DNA of 40,557 nucleotides from Pseudozobellia thermophila (GCF_900141855.1 NZ_FQYU01000003.1:435113-475669); one strand, 5' to 3'. Positions 16,165 through 25,594 are shown, numbered from the stretch's first letter. The notes: generated by a model not told the origin, from the sequence alone. A program made the numbers and translations.

Positions 16165-17295
16165 TTGAAGTTTACATTACATCACACCGATCCGAAAAGC
16201 AAGGCACGTGCCGGTACCATGGTTACCGACCACGGGGCTATTGAAACACCCATATTTATGCCGGTGGGCACCGTGGCCTCGGTCAAGAGCGTGCACCAGC
16301 GCGAATTGAAGGAAGACATCAACCCCGATATCATCTTGGGCAACACCTATCACCTTTTTCTTAGGCCGAAGACCGATATTTTAAAAAAAGCGGGCGGCCT
16401 TCACAAGTTTATGGGCTGGGACAGGAACATTCTTACCGATAGTGGGGGCTATCAGGTGTATTCGCTATCCGGCACTAGAAAGATCAAGGAAGAAGGGGTC
16501 AAGTTCAAGTCGCACATCGACGGATCTACCCATCTCTTCACACCGGAACGCGTTATGGAGATCCAGCGGGTGATCGGGGCCGACATAATCATGGCCTTTG
16601 ACGAATGTACGCCCTACCCTTGCGAGTACAAGTACGCCGAACGCTCCATGCATATGACCCATCGTTGGTTGGATCGCTGTATCGCACATTTGGAAAAAAC
16701 GCCCTATGAGTACGATTATACCCAAAGCTTCTTCCCGATCGTACAAGGTTCTACCTACACCGATTTGAGGAAGCGCTCGGCCGAATACATCGCCGGAGTG
16801 GGGGCCGAGGGCAATGCGATCGGCGGATTGTCGGTCGGGGAGCCCGCCGAGGAAATGTACGCGATGACCGAAGTGGTGTGCGACATCCTGCCCGAAGACA
16901 AGCCGAGGTACCTGATGGGCGTGGGGACGCCCATAAATATCTTGGAGAACATTGCCCTGGGTATCGATATGTTCGATTGCGTAATGCCGACCCGTAATGC
17001 GCGAAACGGGATGCTCTTTACGGCCCACGGTACCATAAATATCAAGAACAAGAAGTGGGAAGACGACTTTTCCCCCATCGACGAAATGGGTATTACCTAT
17101 GTCGATGTCGAATATTCAAAGGCCTATCTTAGGCACTTGTTCGTGGCCAACGAATATTTGGGAAAGCAAATAGCGACGATACACAACCTCGGTTTCTATA
17201 TGTGGTTGGTACGTGAGGCCAGAAAGCATATTTTAGCAGGGGATTTTGTGGAGTGGAAAGACCGAATGGTAAAACAAATGGATAAAAGATTGTAG
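16165..17295 (+). CDS. tgt: tRNA-guanine(34) transglycosylase (queuine tRNA-ribosyltransferase)
   Basis: A 376-residue enzyme that exchanges guanine-34 for the queuosine precursor preQ1 in tRNAs with GUN anticodons. Marks are KARAGTMVTDHGAIETPIFMPVGT, TDSGGYQVYSL with the catalytic Asp, MAFDECTPYPC, the GGLSVGEP segment with the second active-site Asp nearby, MPTRNARNG, and a zinc-site region near the C-terminus. The usual C-x-C-x2-C zinc motif is not present (DVEYSKAYLRHLF instead), as seen here. Start TTG 16165 gives LKFTLHHTDP, the conserved family beginning, and agrees with the promoter position; an ATG at 16135 would add 10 residues. The permease gene starts inside its stop codon. Confidence 0.93.
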   Translation: MKFTLHHTDPKSKARAGTMVTDHGAIETPIFMPVGTVASVKSVHQRELKEDINPDIILGNTYHLFLRPKTDILKKAGGLHKFMGWDRNILTDSGGYQVYSLSGTRKIKEEGVKFKSHIDGSTHLFTPERVMEIQRVIGADIIMAFDECTPYPCEYKYAERSMHMTHRWLDRCIAHLEKTPYEYDYTQSFFPIVQGSTYTDLRKRSAEYIAGVGAEGNAIGGLSVGEPAEEMYAMTEVVCDILPEDKPRYLMGVGTPINILENIALGIDMFDCVMPTRNARNGMLFTAHGTINIKNKKWEDDFSPIDEMGITYVDVEYSKAYLRHLFVANEYLGKQIATIHNLGFYMWLVREARKHILAGDFVEWKDRMVKQMDKRL

Positions 17296-18377
17296 TGCTT
17301 ACTATACTCGATAAATACATATTAAAGAGGTATCTGGTCACTTTTGCGGTGATGATCCTGTTGTTCATTCCCATTGGCATTATGGCCCATTTGGCCGAAC
17401 AGATAGGAAAAATGCAGGCCAATGAGGCGCCCTTGGACGAGATCATTGTTTATTTCGGGAACTTTACCATTTATATAGGAAGTCTTTTGTTCCCGATATT
17501 CCTGTTCCTTTCCATCATCTTTTTTACCTCCAAATTGGCCGGAAACACCGAAATCGTCGCCATTTTGAGCTCGGGCGTTTCGTATTCCCGCTTTTTGAGG
17601 CCGTATTTGATCGGGGCATCGATCATTGCGGTAATCATGTTCGTAATGGGTATGTTCGTGGTGCCATCGGCCAGCAAGGGCTTTAACGAATTCAAGTACA
17701 AATACCTGAAAAAAGGTAAGCAAGACCGGGTAACCAATAACATCTTTACCCAGTTGAACAAGAACGACTTTATCTATGTGAGCAGTTTTGACCCCAACAG
17801 GCAGATCGGGTATAATTTTACGTTTGAACGCTTCGATGACGACAACCAATTGGAATTTAAGATATCGGCCGCCAATATTAGGTGGATCGAAAAGGACAGT
17901 TTGTATCGCTTGACGACCTATAAAAAACGGAGACTGTTGAACGATACGGCCCTTGTGGAGACCAAACGCAGGTTAGATACCCTCTTCAATTTTAAAATAG
18001 GCGACCTTACCCCGGTGTCGTACGTGGCCGAGACAAAAAATATCTTTGAGCTCAACAGTTTTATAAGGGATCAAAGGGCGAAGGGGGCTTCGAACATCAA
18101 CGCCTATGTGCTTGTCAAATACAAACGTTGGGCCCTGCCGATTACGGCCTTTATACTTACCATTATCGCCGTTGCGGTATCTTCGGTAAAGCGTCGGGGC
18201 GGTATGGGGGTCAACCTGGCCTTTGGTATTATAGTGGCCTTTGTTTTCGTCTTTTTTGACAAGGTTTTCGGTACCTTGGCCGAACAGTCGGGCCTGTCGC
18301 CTTTGTTGGCGGTCTTGTTGCCCAATGCCTTGTTCGGTATTCTAGCAATTGTTCTCTTACAAAAAGCGAAGCGATAG
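17295..18377 (+). CDS. LptF/LptG family permease
   Basis: A 360-residue inner-membrane protein of the YjgP/YjgQ family, part of the LptB2FG machine that extracts lipopolysaccharide toward the outer membrane. It has the typical layout: N-terminal LTILDKYILKRYLVTF, three helices at about 14-33, 52-76 and 98-122, a periplasmic beta-jellyroll at about 130-265, then three C-terminal helices from about 275. The GTG start at 17295 uses the last base of the tgt stop TAG, so the two are coupled. A tgt-permease pairing fits a housekeeping operon. Confidence 0.92.
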   Translation: MLTILDKYILKRYLVTFAVMILLFIPIGIMAHLAEQIGKMQANEAPLDEIIVYFGNFTIYIGSLLFPIFLFLSIIFFTSKLAGNTEIVAILSSGVSYSRFLRPYLIGASIIAVIMFVMGMFVVPSASKGFNEFKYKYLKKGKQDRVTNNIFTQLNKNDFIYVSSFDPNRQIGYNFTFERFDDDNQLEFKISAANIRWIEKDSLYRLTTYKKRRLLNDTALVETKRRLDTLFNFKIGDLTPVSYVAETKNIFELNSFIRDQRAKGASNINAYVLVKYKRWALPITAFILTIIAVAVSSVKRRGGMGVNLAFGIIVAFVFVFFDKVFGTLAEQSGLSPLLAVLLPNALFGILAIVLLQKAKR

Positions 18378-18402
18378 GCTCTCTTCGCACCTGGTTTGCC
18401 CT

Positions 18403-19296
18403 ATGGATCCTAAATTGAAAAACTACCTGCACCTACACTTCATTGTCTTTATTTGGGGCTTTACGGCCGTCTTGGGCAAGTTGATTACGCAAGACGCACT
18501 TCCTTTGGTCTGGTACCGCATGTTGTTGGCCACCTTGTTCGTTTTTGTATTTGTTGCCTATAAGGGCTATACACTGAAGGTATCAAAACGGATGTTGGCG
18601 GAGTTGGTTGTGGCGGGCGTTGTGATTGCCCTGCACTGGTTGACGTTTTTTGGGGCCATCAAGGCATCGAATGTTTCCGTAGCCTTGGCGACCATGTCTA
18701 CCGGGGCCTTTTTTACCGCCTTGATCGAGCCTTTTTGGTACAAAAGAAAGATGGTGGGGTATGAAATCGCTTTTGGCCTTGTCGTCATTTTTGGACTGTT
18801 CCTTATATTTCAGGTAGAGGGCCGTTATGTACAGGGGGTGGTATTGGCCCTCGTGTCCGCCCTGCTGTCCGCCGTCTTTTCGTTGATGAACGGCAAGCTC
18901 ATACAAAAGGGAAGGCCCTCGGTCATTTCCTTTTACGAACTGTTGGGCGGACTGGCTTTTTTGAGCTTGTACATGGGGTGGAAAGGAGGTTATGTTTCCC
19001 AAATATTCGAGGTGACCTGGTCCGATATGCTCTATATCTTTATATTGGCCTCGATTTGTACCGCATACGCCTTTATCGCTTCGGTAAAACTGTTAAAGTA
19101 TATAAGTCCGTATACGGTAATGTTGACGATCAATCTCGAACCGGTGTACGGTATTGTCTTGGCGTTTTTTATTTTTGGTGAAAGTGAGAAAATGGGGCCC
19201 ATGTTTTATTTGGGGGGCGCGATCATCGTTTCTACGGTAATTGCCAATGGAATAATGAAAAACAGGAGAAGGATAAAAAAAGGCGCCATCGAATAA
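18403..19296 (+). CDS. EamA/DMT-family transporter
   Basis: A 297-residue protein with ten predicted membrane helices arranged as two EamA repeats ([17 protein letters not shown]...; [22 protein letters not shown]...). The family exports or imports small metabolites; the substrate cannot be predicted. ATG 18403, 25 bases after the permease stop, was chosen over an in-frame ATG inside the permease gene because the family begins just before the first helix. The basic C-terminus ([10 protein letters not shown]) is cytoplasmic. Confidence 0.9.
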   Translation: MDPKLKNYLHLHFIVFIWGFTAVLGKLITQDALPLVWYRMLLATLFVFVFVAYKGYTLKVSKRMLAELVVAGVVIALHWLTFFGAIKASNVSVALATMSTGAFFTALIEPFWYKRKMVGYEIAFGLVVIFGLFLIFQVEGRYVQGVVLALVSALLSAVFSLMNGKLIQKGRPSVISFYELLGGLAFLSLYMGWKGGYVSQIFEVTWSDMLYIFILASICTAYAFIASVKLLKYISPYTVMLTINLEPVYGIVLAFFIFGESEKMGPMFYLGGAIIVSTVIANGIMKNRRRIKKGAIE

Positions 19297-19307
19297 GCTT
19301 AATGTTT

Positions 19308-19315
19308 TATATTTG
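19308..19315 (+). promoter_or_regulatory. Candidate -7 element TATATTTG before accA
   Basis: TATATTTG lies 28 bases before the accA ATG (19344) and after the transporter stop. No TTG at normal spacing was found. It would exclude the upstream in-frame ATG at 19302. Confidence 0.5.
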
Positions 19316-19343
19316 CCCATTAAATCAATCCTACACTACTTAT

Positions 19344-20297
19344 ATGGAATATCTCGATTTTGAACTACCGATCAAGGAACTTGAAGAACAGCTCGACAAG
19401 TGCATGGTAATCGGTGAAGAAAGTGATGTTGATGTCAGCGAGACCTGTAAGCAGATCGAAAAGAAGTTGGCCGAGACGCGGAAGGAAATTTATAAGAACT
19501 TAACGGCCTGGCAAAGGGTCCAGCTCTCCAGGCATCCCAATAGACCGTATACCTTGGATTATATCAATGCCATTTGCGGGGATACCTTTTTGGAGCTTCA
19601 CGGCGACCGCAATGTCAGGGACGACAAGGCCATGATCGGTGGTTTGGGCAAGATAGGCGACCAGAGTTTTATGTTTATCGGTCAGCAGAAAGGATACAAT
19701 ACCAAGACCCGGCAGTATAGAAATTTCGGTATGGCCAACCCTGAGGGCTACCGAAAGGCACTGCGCCTTATGAAATCGGCCGAAAAGTTCGGTTTGCCCG
19801 TGGTCTGTTTCGTAGACACGCCCGGTGCCTACCCGGGGATCGAGGCCGAGGAACGCGGCCAGGGAGAGGCCATTGCCCGTAACATCTTGGAAATGACCCG
19901 CCTCAAGGTGCCCATTATCGTGGTCATCATAGGGGAAGGAGCTTCTGGCGGAGCCTTGGGCATAGGCGTCGGAGACCGCGTATTGATGTTGGAAAACACC
20001 TGGTACTCGGTTATATCGCCCGAATCGTGCTCGTCGATCCTATGGCGCAGTTGGGAATATAAGGAAGTGGCGGCCGAAGCCTTGAAGCTTACGGCGACCG
20101 ATATGAAAAAACTCAAATTGATCGATGAAATCGTGCGCGAACCGGCAGGGGGCGCCCACGCGAATCGGGAAAAAACCTTTACAACGGTAAAGAACAAAAT
20201 AACGGCCCATTTTAAAGAACTCGAAAAGTTATCCCCAAAAGATTTGGTCGCCCGCCGTATGGACAAGTATGCCCAAATGGGGGTTTATAATGGATAA
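19344..20297 (+). CDS. accA: Acetyl-CoA carboxylase carboxyltransferase subunit alpha
   Basis: A 317-residue cytoplasmic subunit that, with AccD, moves the carboxyl group from carboxybiotin to acetyl-CoA in the first step of fatty-acid synthesis. Marks are the N-terminal coiled helices ([17 protein letters not shown]), [39 protein letters not shown], the oxyanion-hole region [23 protein letters not shown], and [17 protein letters not shown] with [11 protein letters not shown]. Length matches E. coli AccA (319). It ends at a good terminator. Confidence 0.97.
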   Translation: MEYLDFELPIKELEEQLDKCMVIGEESDVDVSETCKQIEKKLAETRKEIYKNLTAWQRVQLSRHPNRPYTLDYINAICGDTFLELHGDRNVRDDKAMIGGLGKIGDQSFMFIGQQKGYNTKTRQYRNFGMANPEGYRKALRLMKSAEKFGLPVVCFVDTPGAYPGIEAEERGQGEAIARNILEMTRLKVPIIVVIIGEGASGGALGIGVGDRVLMLENTWYSVISPESCSSILWRSWEYKEVAAEALKLTATDMKKLKLIDEIVREPAGGAHANREKTFTTVKNKITAHFKELEKLSPKDLVARRMDKYAQMGVYNG

Positions 20298-20321
20298 TTG
20301 ACCATTTTATCAAGCTCACGA

Positions 20322-20354
20322 AAATCTGGAGATTGTTTTCTCCGGATTTTTTTT
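20322..20354 (+). terminator. Intrinsic terminator after accA
   Basis: AAATCTGGAGA (20322-20332) pairs with TCTCCGGATTT (20339-20349), an 11-bp stem with one G-U pair, running into T8. Confidence 0.9.
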
Positions 20355-20453
20355 GTTATCAACACAAAATCGTAACTTATCAACATGCAATTGTTGAATA
20401 CCTGTGAATTATAGTTGCACGGACGAGACAGTTAATTGTATATTTTCGTAGTC

Positions 20454-22001
20454 ATGGAAAAAATTAACCCGATAGTAGGTCGCAAGATAGATAAGTCCAC
20501 CCTTATCAACTTGGAGCGTGGGAAAATTCCTCCTCAATCCGTTGATTTAGAGGAGGTTGTGCTTGGTGCTATGATGATCGACAAGAAAGGGGTCGATGAG
20601 GTCATCGATATTTTGCATCCCGATGTTTTTTATAAGGATGCCCATAGGTACATCTACGAGGCCATCTTCAAGTTGTTCGAAAGTTCCGAACCGGTAGATT
20701 TATTAACCGTTTCGTCCCAGTTGAAGAAGGACGGCAAGCTGGAGGCCGTCGGGGGGGATTTTTACTTGATAAAATTGACCCAGAAAGTAGCCTCTTCGGC
20801 CCATATCGAGTTTCACGCCCGGATCATCCTGCAGAAATACATCCAGCGGAGCCTTATCAAAATCTCCAACGAGATCATCGAGGAGGCCTACGACGAGGCT
20901 ACCGATGTGTTCGACTTGTTGGACAATGCCGAGGCCAAGCTGTACGACGTGACCCAGGGCAACCTAAAACGCTCCGCCGAAACGGCGCAGAACTTGGTGA
21001 TCCAGGCCAAGAAACGGATCGAGGAGATATCGAACAAGGAAGGGCTCAGCGGTATTCCCTCGGGCTTCGATAAATTGGATAAGTTGACTTCGGGCTGGCA
21101 GCCCAGTGATTTGATCATCGTGGCGGCCAGGCCGGGTATGGGTAAAACGGCATTGACCCTGTCCATGGCGCGAAATATAGCGGTCAATTCGGGTATCGCC
21201 GTGGCTTTCTTTTCCTTGGAGATGTCCTCCGTTCAGCTGATCACGCGTTTGATATCCTCGGAAACGGGACTCTCTTCCGAAAAGTTGCGTACCGGCAAGT
21301 TGGAAAAGCACGAGTGGGAACAGTTGAACGTAAAGGTAAAGGCCTTGGAAAAGGCGCCCCTCTTTATCGACGACACCCCCTCGCTATCGATATTCGACCT
21401 TCGGGCCAAGGCCAGGCGCCTTGCTTCCCAACACAATATCCAGATGATCATTATCGATTATTTGCAGTTGATGACGGCCGGGGGAAGCCAAAAAGGAGGG
21501 AACAGGGAACAGGAAATCTCTACCATATCGCGTAACCTGAAGGCCTTGGCGAAAGAACTGAACGTACCCGTAATCGCGCTTTCCCAGCTTTCCCGTGCGG
21601 TCGAGACCCGTGGAGGAAGCAAACGCCCCGTACTCTCCGATTTGAGGGAATCGGGGGCCATTGAGCAAGATGCGGATATCGTTTCCTTTATCTATAGGCC
21701 CGAATATTACAAAATCGATGAATGGGACGACGAGGAACGAAGTCCTACCCAAGGCCAGGCCGAGTTTATTGTGGCCAAACACCGTAACGGTGGCCTCGAG
21801 AACATTCGGTTGAAATTTATCGGCCAACTGGGTAAGTTCGACAATCTCGACGATTTCGATTCGCCTTTCGAGTTCCAGTCCAAGATGAACGATAACGACG
21901 AAAATCCTTTTATAACCAAAAACTTGCCCAACGCCGATCAGGCCTTTGGCAGTTCGATGAACGACAATCTCCCTCCCGGTGATGACGATGTACCGTTTTG
22001 A
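20454..22001 (+). CDS. dnaB: Replicative DNA helicase
   Basis: A 515-residue hexameric helicase that unwinds DNA at the replication fork. The N-terminal collar domain is at about 25-125 (PPQSVDLEEVVLGAMMIDK). The RecA-like domain from about 190 includes Walker A in ARPGMGKTALTLS, FFSLEMSSVQL, Walker B in IIIDYLQLMTAG and SQLSRAVETRGG(S)KRPVLSDLRESGAIEQDAD, with VAKHRNGGLENIRLKF near the end. Normal length, with no intein. ATG 20454 starts MEKINPIVGRKIDK; a few earlier in-frame codons are less likely. The C-terminal tail is Asp/Asn-rich and probably disordered. Confidence 0.97.
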   Translation: MEKINPIVGRKIDKSTLINLERGKIPPQSVDLEEVVLGAMMIDKKGVDEVIDILHPDVFYKDAHRYIYEAIFKLFESSEPVDLLTVSSQLKKDGKLEAVGGDFYLIKLTQKVASSAHIEFHARIILQKYIQRSLIKISNEIIEEAYDEATDVFDLLDNAEAKLYDVTQGNLKRSAETAQNLVIQAKKRIEEISNKEGLSGIPSGFDKLDKLTSGWQPSDLIIVAARPGMGKTALTLSMARNIAVNSGIAVAFFSLEMSSVQLITRLISSETGLSSEKLRTGKLEKHEWEQLNVKVKALEKAPLFIDDTPSLSIFDLRAKARRLASQHNIQMIIIDYLQLMTAGGSQKGGNREQEISTISRNLKALAKELNVPVIALSQLSRAVETRGGSKRPVLSDLRESGAIEQDADIVSFIYRPEYYKIDEWDDEERSPTQGQAEFIVAKHRNGGLENIRLKFIGQLGKFDNLDDFDSPFEFQSKMNDNDENPFITKNLPNADQAFGSSMNDNLPPGDDDVPF

Positions 22002-22031
22002 TTTTTTATAATTTTTAATAAAATGTTTAAC

Positions 22032-22060
22032 GTGCCCTAAAATGGGGCACTGCTTGTTTT
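22032..22060 (+). terminator. Probable terminator after dnaB
   Basis: GTGCCC-TAAAATG-GGGCAC forms a 6-bp stem (22032-22050) followed by a mixed T-rich tail TGCTTGTTTT. Weak tract, so modest confidence. Confidence 0.6.
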
Positions 22061-22064
22061 CCAC

Positions 22065-22072
22065 TATCTTTG
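22065..22072 (+). promoter_or_regulatory. Candidate -7 element TATCTTTG immediately before an ATG
   Basis: TATCTTTG ends 3 bases before the ATG at 22076. If real, transcription would begin at or next to the start codon, giving a leaderless mRNA. No -33 TTG at proper spacing was found. Confidence 0.35.
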
Positions 22073-22075
22073 AAT

Positions 22076-23359
22076 ATGATCAAGGGTATTTTATCGAATA
22101 GGTTCTTTTTGTCGGTCTTCCTGGCTTTGTCCATGTTCGTCGAATTATCGGCTTCCGCCATACTTATTCCCATGGATGCCGATAGTCAGGAAAACCACCT
22201 CAAGGCCTACGGAATAACGTATTGGGTACTGACCAAGCAACAAAAGGTACAGTGGTTGTTGAACTATCGGGGAGGCTCCTTTCTTTTGCCCGACGGCGAT
22301 GCCATTCGAAAGGAATGTCAGATCCGGGGCGTATCCTTTGAGATTTTGTCCGACGGCCAGGCCCAGGCCATTTTGGACGAGATCGGCAGTCCGTCACAGA
22401 ACCAAGAGGCCGTTATTTTGGAGAAGGCCCCGAAAATTGCGGTCTATTCCCCCAAGGGCAACCCACCTTGGGACGATGCGGTGACCATGGTATTGACCTA
22501 TGCCGAAATTCCTTATGTAACGGTTTACGATGAAGAGGTGTTGGCCGATAAACTGGCCATCTACGATTGGCTGCACTTGCATCACGAGGACTTTACGGGA
22601 CAATACGGTAAGTTCTACGGGGCCTACCGAACCGCTCCCTGGTACATCGAACAGAAACAGGAAGCGGAAGCCCTGGCCCGTAAACTGGGCTTCTCCAAGG
22701 TGTCGGAAGAAAAAAGTGCGGTCGCCCAAAAAATACGCAACTATGTCATTGGCGGCGGCTTTATGTTCGCCATGTGCTCGGCTACCGATAGTTTTGATAT
22801 TGCCCTGGCGGCCGAAGGGGTCGATATTTGTGAGCCCATGTTCGACGGCGATCCCTCGGATGCCAATTACCAAAGCCAGATCGACTACCAAAAAACATTC
22901 GCCTTCACCGATTTCACCTTGGAGCGAAACCCTTTGAAATACGAATTCTCGTCGATCGACATGACGAACAAAAGGGGGAATGTCCCAAAGGAAAACGATT
23001 ATTTTTCGCTGATGGATTTCTCGGCCAAATGGGATCCCGTCCCTACGATGCTCTGCCAAAACCACACGGCCCTGGTAAAGGGGTTTATGGGGCAGACCAC
23101 GGCCTTTAACAGGGACGAGGTAAAGCCTACCGTCATGGTTCTGGGCGAAAACAAGATAAACGGGGAGGCACGTTACATCCACGGCATCAAGGGCAAGGGC
23201 TTCTTTACCTTTTACGGGGGGCACGATCCCGAAGATTATCAGCACAGGGTAGGGGACCCCAAGACGGAATTGGAGCTGCACCCCAATTCGCCGGGCTACC
23301 GTTTGATCTTGAACAACGTGCTCTTTCCGGCCGCCCGAAAGAAGAAGCAAAAGACCTGA
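22076..23359 (+). CDS. Conserved exported Bacteroidota protein (database label 'asparagine synthetase B' not supported)
   Basis: A 427-residue protein with an N-terminal signal peptide (MIKGILSNRFFLSVFLALSMFVELSASA) and the start ILIPMDADSQENHLKAYGITYWVL. From memory, similar Bacteroidota proteins are often labelled 'asparagine synthetase B'. Nothing here supports that: there is no Cys2 glutaminase end and no SGGxDS PP-loop. The central part (APKIAVYSPKGNPPWDDAVTMVLTYAEIPY, YDWLHLHHEDFTGQYGKFYG, GGGFMFAMCSATDSFDIALAAEG, MFDGDPSD, YGGHDPEDYQH) looks like a class I glutamine-amidotransferase-like or DUF4159/ThuA-like fold. The only cysteine-bearing turn there is MFAMCSATD. The function is unknown. 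It is exported, so probably periplasmic. Start ATG 22076 is preferred over TTG 22070. Confidence 0.85.
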   Translation: MIKGILSNRFFLSVFLALSMFVELSASAILIPMDADSQENHLKAYGITYWVLTKQQKVQWLLNYRGGSFLLPDGDAIRKECQIRGVSFEILSDGQAQAILDEIGSPSQNQEAVILEKAPKIAVYSPKGNPPWDDAVTMVLTYAEIPYVTVYDEEVLADKLAIYDWLHLHHEDFTGQYGKFYGAYRTAPWYIEQKQEAEALARKLGFSKVSEEKSAVAQKIRNYVIGGGFMFAMCSATDSFDIALAAEGVDICEPMFDGDPSDANYQSQIDYQKTFAFTDFTLERNPLKYEFSSIDMTNKRGNVPKENDYFSLMDFSAKWDPVPTMLCQNHTALVKGFMGQTTAFNRDEVKPTVMVLGENKINGEARYIHGIKGKGFFTFYGGHDPEDYQHRVGDPKTELELHPNSPGYRLILNNVLFPAARKKKQKT

Positions 23360-23397
23360 TCGGTATACTTAGGTGCCCCGATCCATGTCGCGGTCGT

Positions 23398-25590
23398 TCA
23401 GTAACAATCCATTTTAATCTGCTTGCGGTTTTGGTAATGGCTAAGATCTTTGCCGAGATGTTCCTTGCTCAGCACCTGAAGTTCCCGTAAGACTTCCTTC
23501 TGCATGGCTATGGAGCCGCAAATCATAATACACCCTTTGCTTTTTAAGACGTCCAAAAACAAGGTTTTGTCTTGGCGAACCAAGTGCTGCACGTATGTTT
23601 TTTCCCCATTTTCCCGGGAATAGGCGGTTTTAAAGGCGGTTAGTTTCCCCTCTCGCCGGGCCGTTTCAATATAATCTTTGTATAGATTGAAAGCCTCCCT
23701 TTTTCGCGCTCCCCAGTACAAATGGATTTCCCTTTTTTTCACATTCTCCTGTATCATTCCCAAAAAGGGACCAATGCCCGTTCCCGTTGCTATGAACACG
23801 GTCTTTTTGGCCTGCTTTGGAAAATGGAAGTTTCTATTGTCTACGACACGGGCGGTGAGTTTTTCGCCCTGTGCCAGCTGGTGAAGATAGTTGGAGCATA
23901 ATCCTTTTTCGTGTCTTCGGATGCTGATTACCAAGGTGTCGTTGACCTTGCCAATGGAATACAATCGCTCACGGGCACCTTCGGCCGGTATTACGGATAA
24001 TAGATCCCCGGAAACAGGCCTAGACCCGTTTAGGTTTTTTAGACTTAAAAGGAAGGTGTCGTCTTCGGGAAGTTCGATTTTATCGATTACCTTAAAGGTA
24101 GATTCCGGTTTTGGACCTAGGGTCGATTTTGGTTTTTCCAGATGGAGGGTGACTCCCACTTCTTTAGACCATGTATCGGACCAGTTGTTGAAGGCCTCGA
24201 AAGATCGGTCGTTGACGGTAAAGACCTCTTGTAGGGCAGTACTGTTCGCAGAGTCGTTCAGGGCCTCGTGGGCTTCGTAGGCAAACTGGCAGAAATTGGG
24301 ATAGGCGGTAGAGCCAAAACCGACCACACTAAAGTCAAAAGCCTGTCTCTGTCGATGTTTTCCGACCCGTTCGATGAATTTTTCCGCCGACGCAGGGGCT
24401 TCCCCTTGTCCATAAGTAGCTGTAACGACTACCAAATGTTCCATTTTTTTAAAATGGCCGTAGGCGTTCATCAGTGCCAAATGGCTTTTTTTTCCGGCCG
24501 CCAACAGTTGTTTGTGCAATTCTTGGGCAAATTGTAGGGTCGTACCCCCCTCCGTACCTACCAAGACCATATATTCGCTTTCATGTTTCCCGTATGCATT
24601 TTTAATCTTGGTTTTAGGCCTTTTGAAGTATACGATAAAGCCCGTTACGGTTAAAAAAGGGATGGCCAAGCTTCCGAAACCGAGTACGATGGACCAAATG
24701 ATACTTCCTTCTCCCGTATGCAAAACCCTTGCCCACGAAGTCATGACCTGAAGGGCTGGGTATTTTTCTTCGGCAAGAACTTCCCCGGTAATTTGGTTGA
24801 GATATACCTCCCTGTCCTTTAACCGGATGATATAATAGTCTTCTACAAATTCGGAAAAGGGATATTCCAGTTCACGAAGTTCGGATAGGGGCGTGTTTTT
24901 GAACAGGTCGAATTGCGTGTATTCTTTTACAGGTTCCTCTTGAATGGAATCAAAATCAACTTGCAACGAAACGTTGGAATTGGGTATAACATCAAACCGG
25001 AGCAAGGAAAGGTATACTCCCGTCAGCGCTAATATTAAAAGCGGGATTAGGGCCCATCTTGCGTATACCACATGGTGGTATTGGGAAAAGTTCTCGCGAA
25101 CAACAGGCGCAAAGAATTGCTTGTAGCCCCCTTGTCTCTTTGCAATGAGCACTATACCCGAAATACTGATGAGAATGAGTAAAAAGGAGGCCAGTCCGAT
25201 GAGAAAGCGCCCGGTCGATTTCAAGAAGAGCGAACGGTGCAGGTTGGTGGCAAATTGGAAAATCGGTTTTTTATGGATAAGGTCGCCCAATTTTTCACCT
25301 GTAAATGGATCGATGTAAAAGGTTTGGTTTTGCCCCTCGACAATGGCCGTAACGCTTACAAAACCGTTTCGGTCACGCATGACTGCCAATACCTCCCCAT
25401 AGTTCTCGTTGATATGGCCCAAGGTCTGTGCCAATGAAAGTTCATCGGCCCCGGGAACGCTGTAGGGTTCCATTTTGTTGGAAATGGGTTCTACGGCAAG
25501 AATAACCCCGGTGATCGATGCGACCAAAAGAAATACAGAGGAGGCAATGGCAAATAATAAATGGCTATACCTCCATACCGATACCATCAT
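23398..25590 (-). CDS. PepSY transmembrane - flavodoxin - FAD/NADPH reductase fusion, probable ferric-chelate reductase
   Basis: This 730-residue fusion joins two machines. Residues 1-330 are a PepSY-associated membrane domain: helices at about 9-33, 129-150, 178-199 and 297-322, with two PepSY-like periplasmic parts (about 34-115 and 215-290). His10, His118, His172/173 and His291 lie near helix ends and could bind b haems, as in known PepSY siderophore reductases such as FoxB. Residues about 340-475 are flavodoxin (LVGTEGGTTLQFAQEL, TATYGQGEAP, VVGFGSTAYPNF). Residues 495-730 are FAD/NADPH domains (RLYSIGK, GLCSNYLH, FIATGTGIGPFLG, ICGSIAMQKEV) ending in the CysJ-like aromatic tail MDCY. NADPH electrons would cross the inner membrane to reduce iron chelates in the periplasm. 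It is the last gene of the TonB operon, 4 bases after the DUF2271 gene. Confidence 0.9.
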   Translation of the reverse strand: MMVSVWRYSHLLFAIASSVFLLVASITGVILAVEPISNKMEPYSVPGADELSLAQTLGHINENYGEVLAVMRDRNGFVSVTAIVEGQNQTFYIDPFTGEKLGDLIHKKPIFQFATNLHRSLFLKSTGRFLIGLASFLLILISISGIVLIAKRQGGYKQFFAPVVRENFSQYHHVVYARWALIPLLILALTGVYLSLLRFDVIPNSNVSLQVDFDSIQEEPVKEYTQFDLFKNTPLSELRELEYPFSEFVEDYYIIRLKDREVYLNQITGEVLAEEKYPALQVMTSWARVLHTGEGSIIWSIVLGFGSLAIPFLTVTGFIVYFKRPKTKIKNAYGKHESEYMVLVGTEGGTTLQFAQELHKQLLAAGKKSHLALMNAYGHFKKMEHLVVVTATYGQGEAPASAEKFIERVGKHRQRQAFDFSVVGFGSTAYPNFCQFAYEAHEALNDSANSTALQEVFTVNDRSFEAFNNWSDTWSKEVGVTLHLEKPKSTLGPKPESTFKVIDKIELPEDDTFLLSLKNLNGSRPVSGDLLSVIPAEGARERLYSIGKVNDTLVISIRRHEKGLCSNYLHQLAQGEKLTARVVDNRNFHFPKQAKKTVFIATGTGIGPFLGMIQENVKKREIHLYWGARKREAFNLYKDYIETARREGKLTAFKTAYSRENGEKTYVQHLVRQDKTLFLDVLKSKGCIMICGSIAMQKEVLRELQVLSKEHLGKDLSHYQNRKQIKMDCY

Positions 25591-25594
25591 AAAA

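Noticed and set aside
20454-22001. Intein in dnaB
   Set aside because: The helicase is of normal length and the motifs are uninterrupted.
22076-23359. Asparagine synthetase
   Set aside because: No N-terminal catalytic Cys or PP-loop, and a signal peptide is present.
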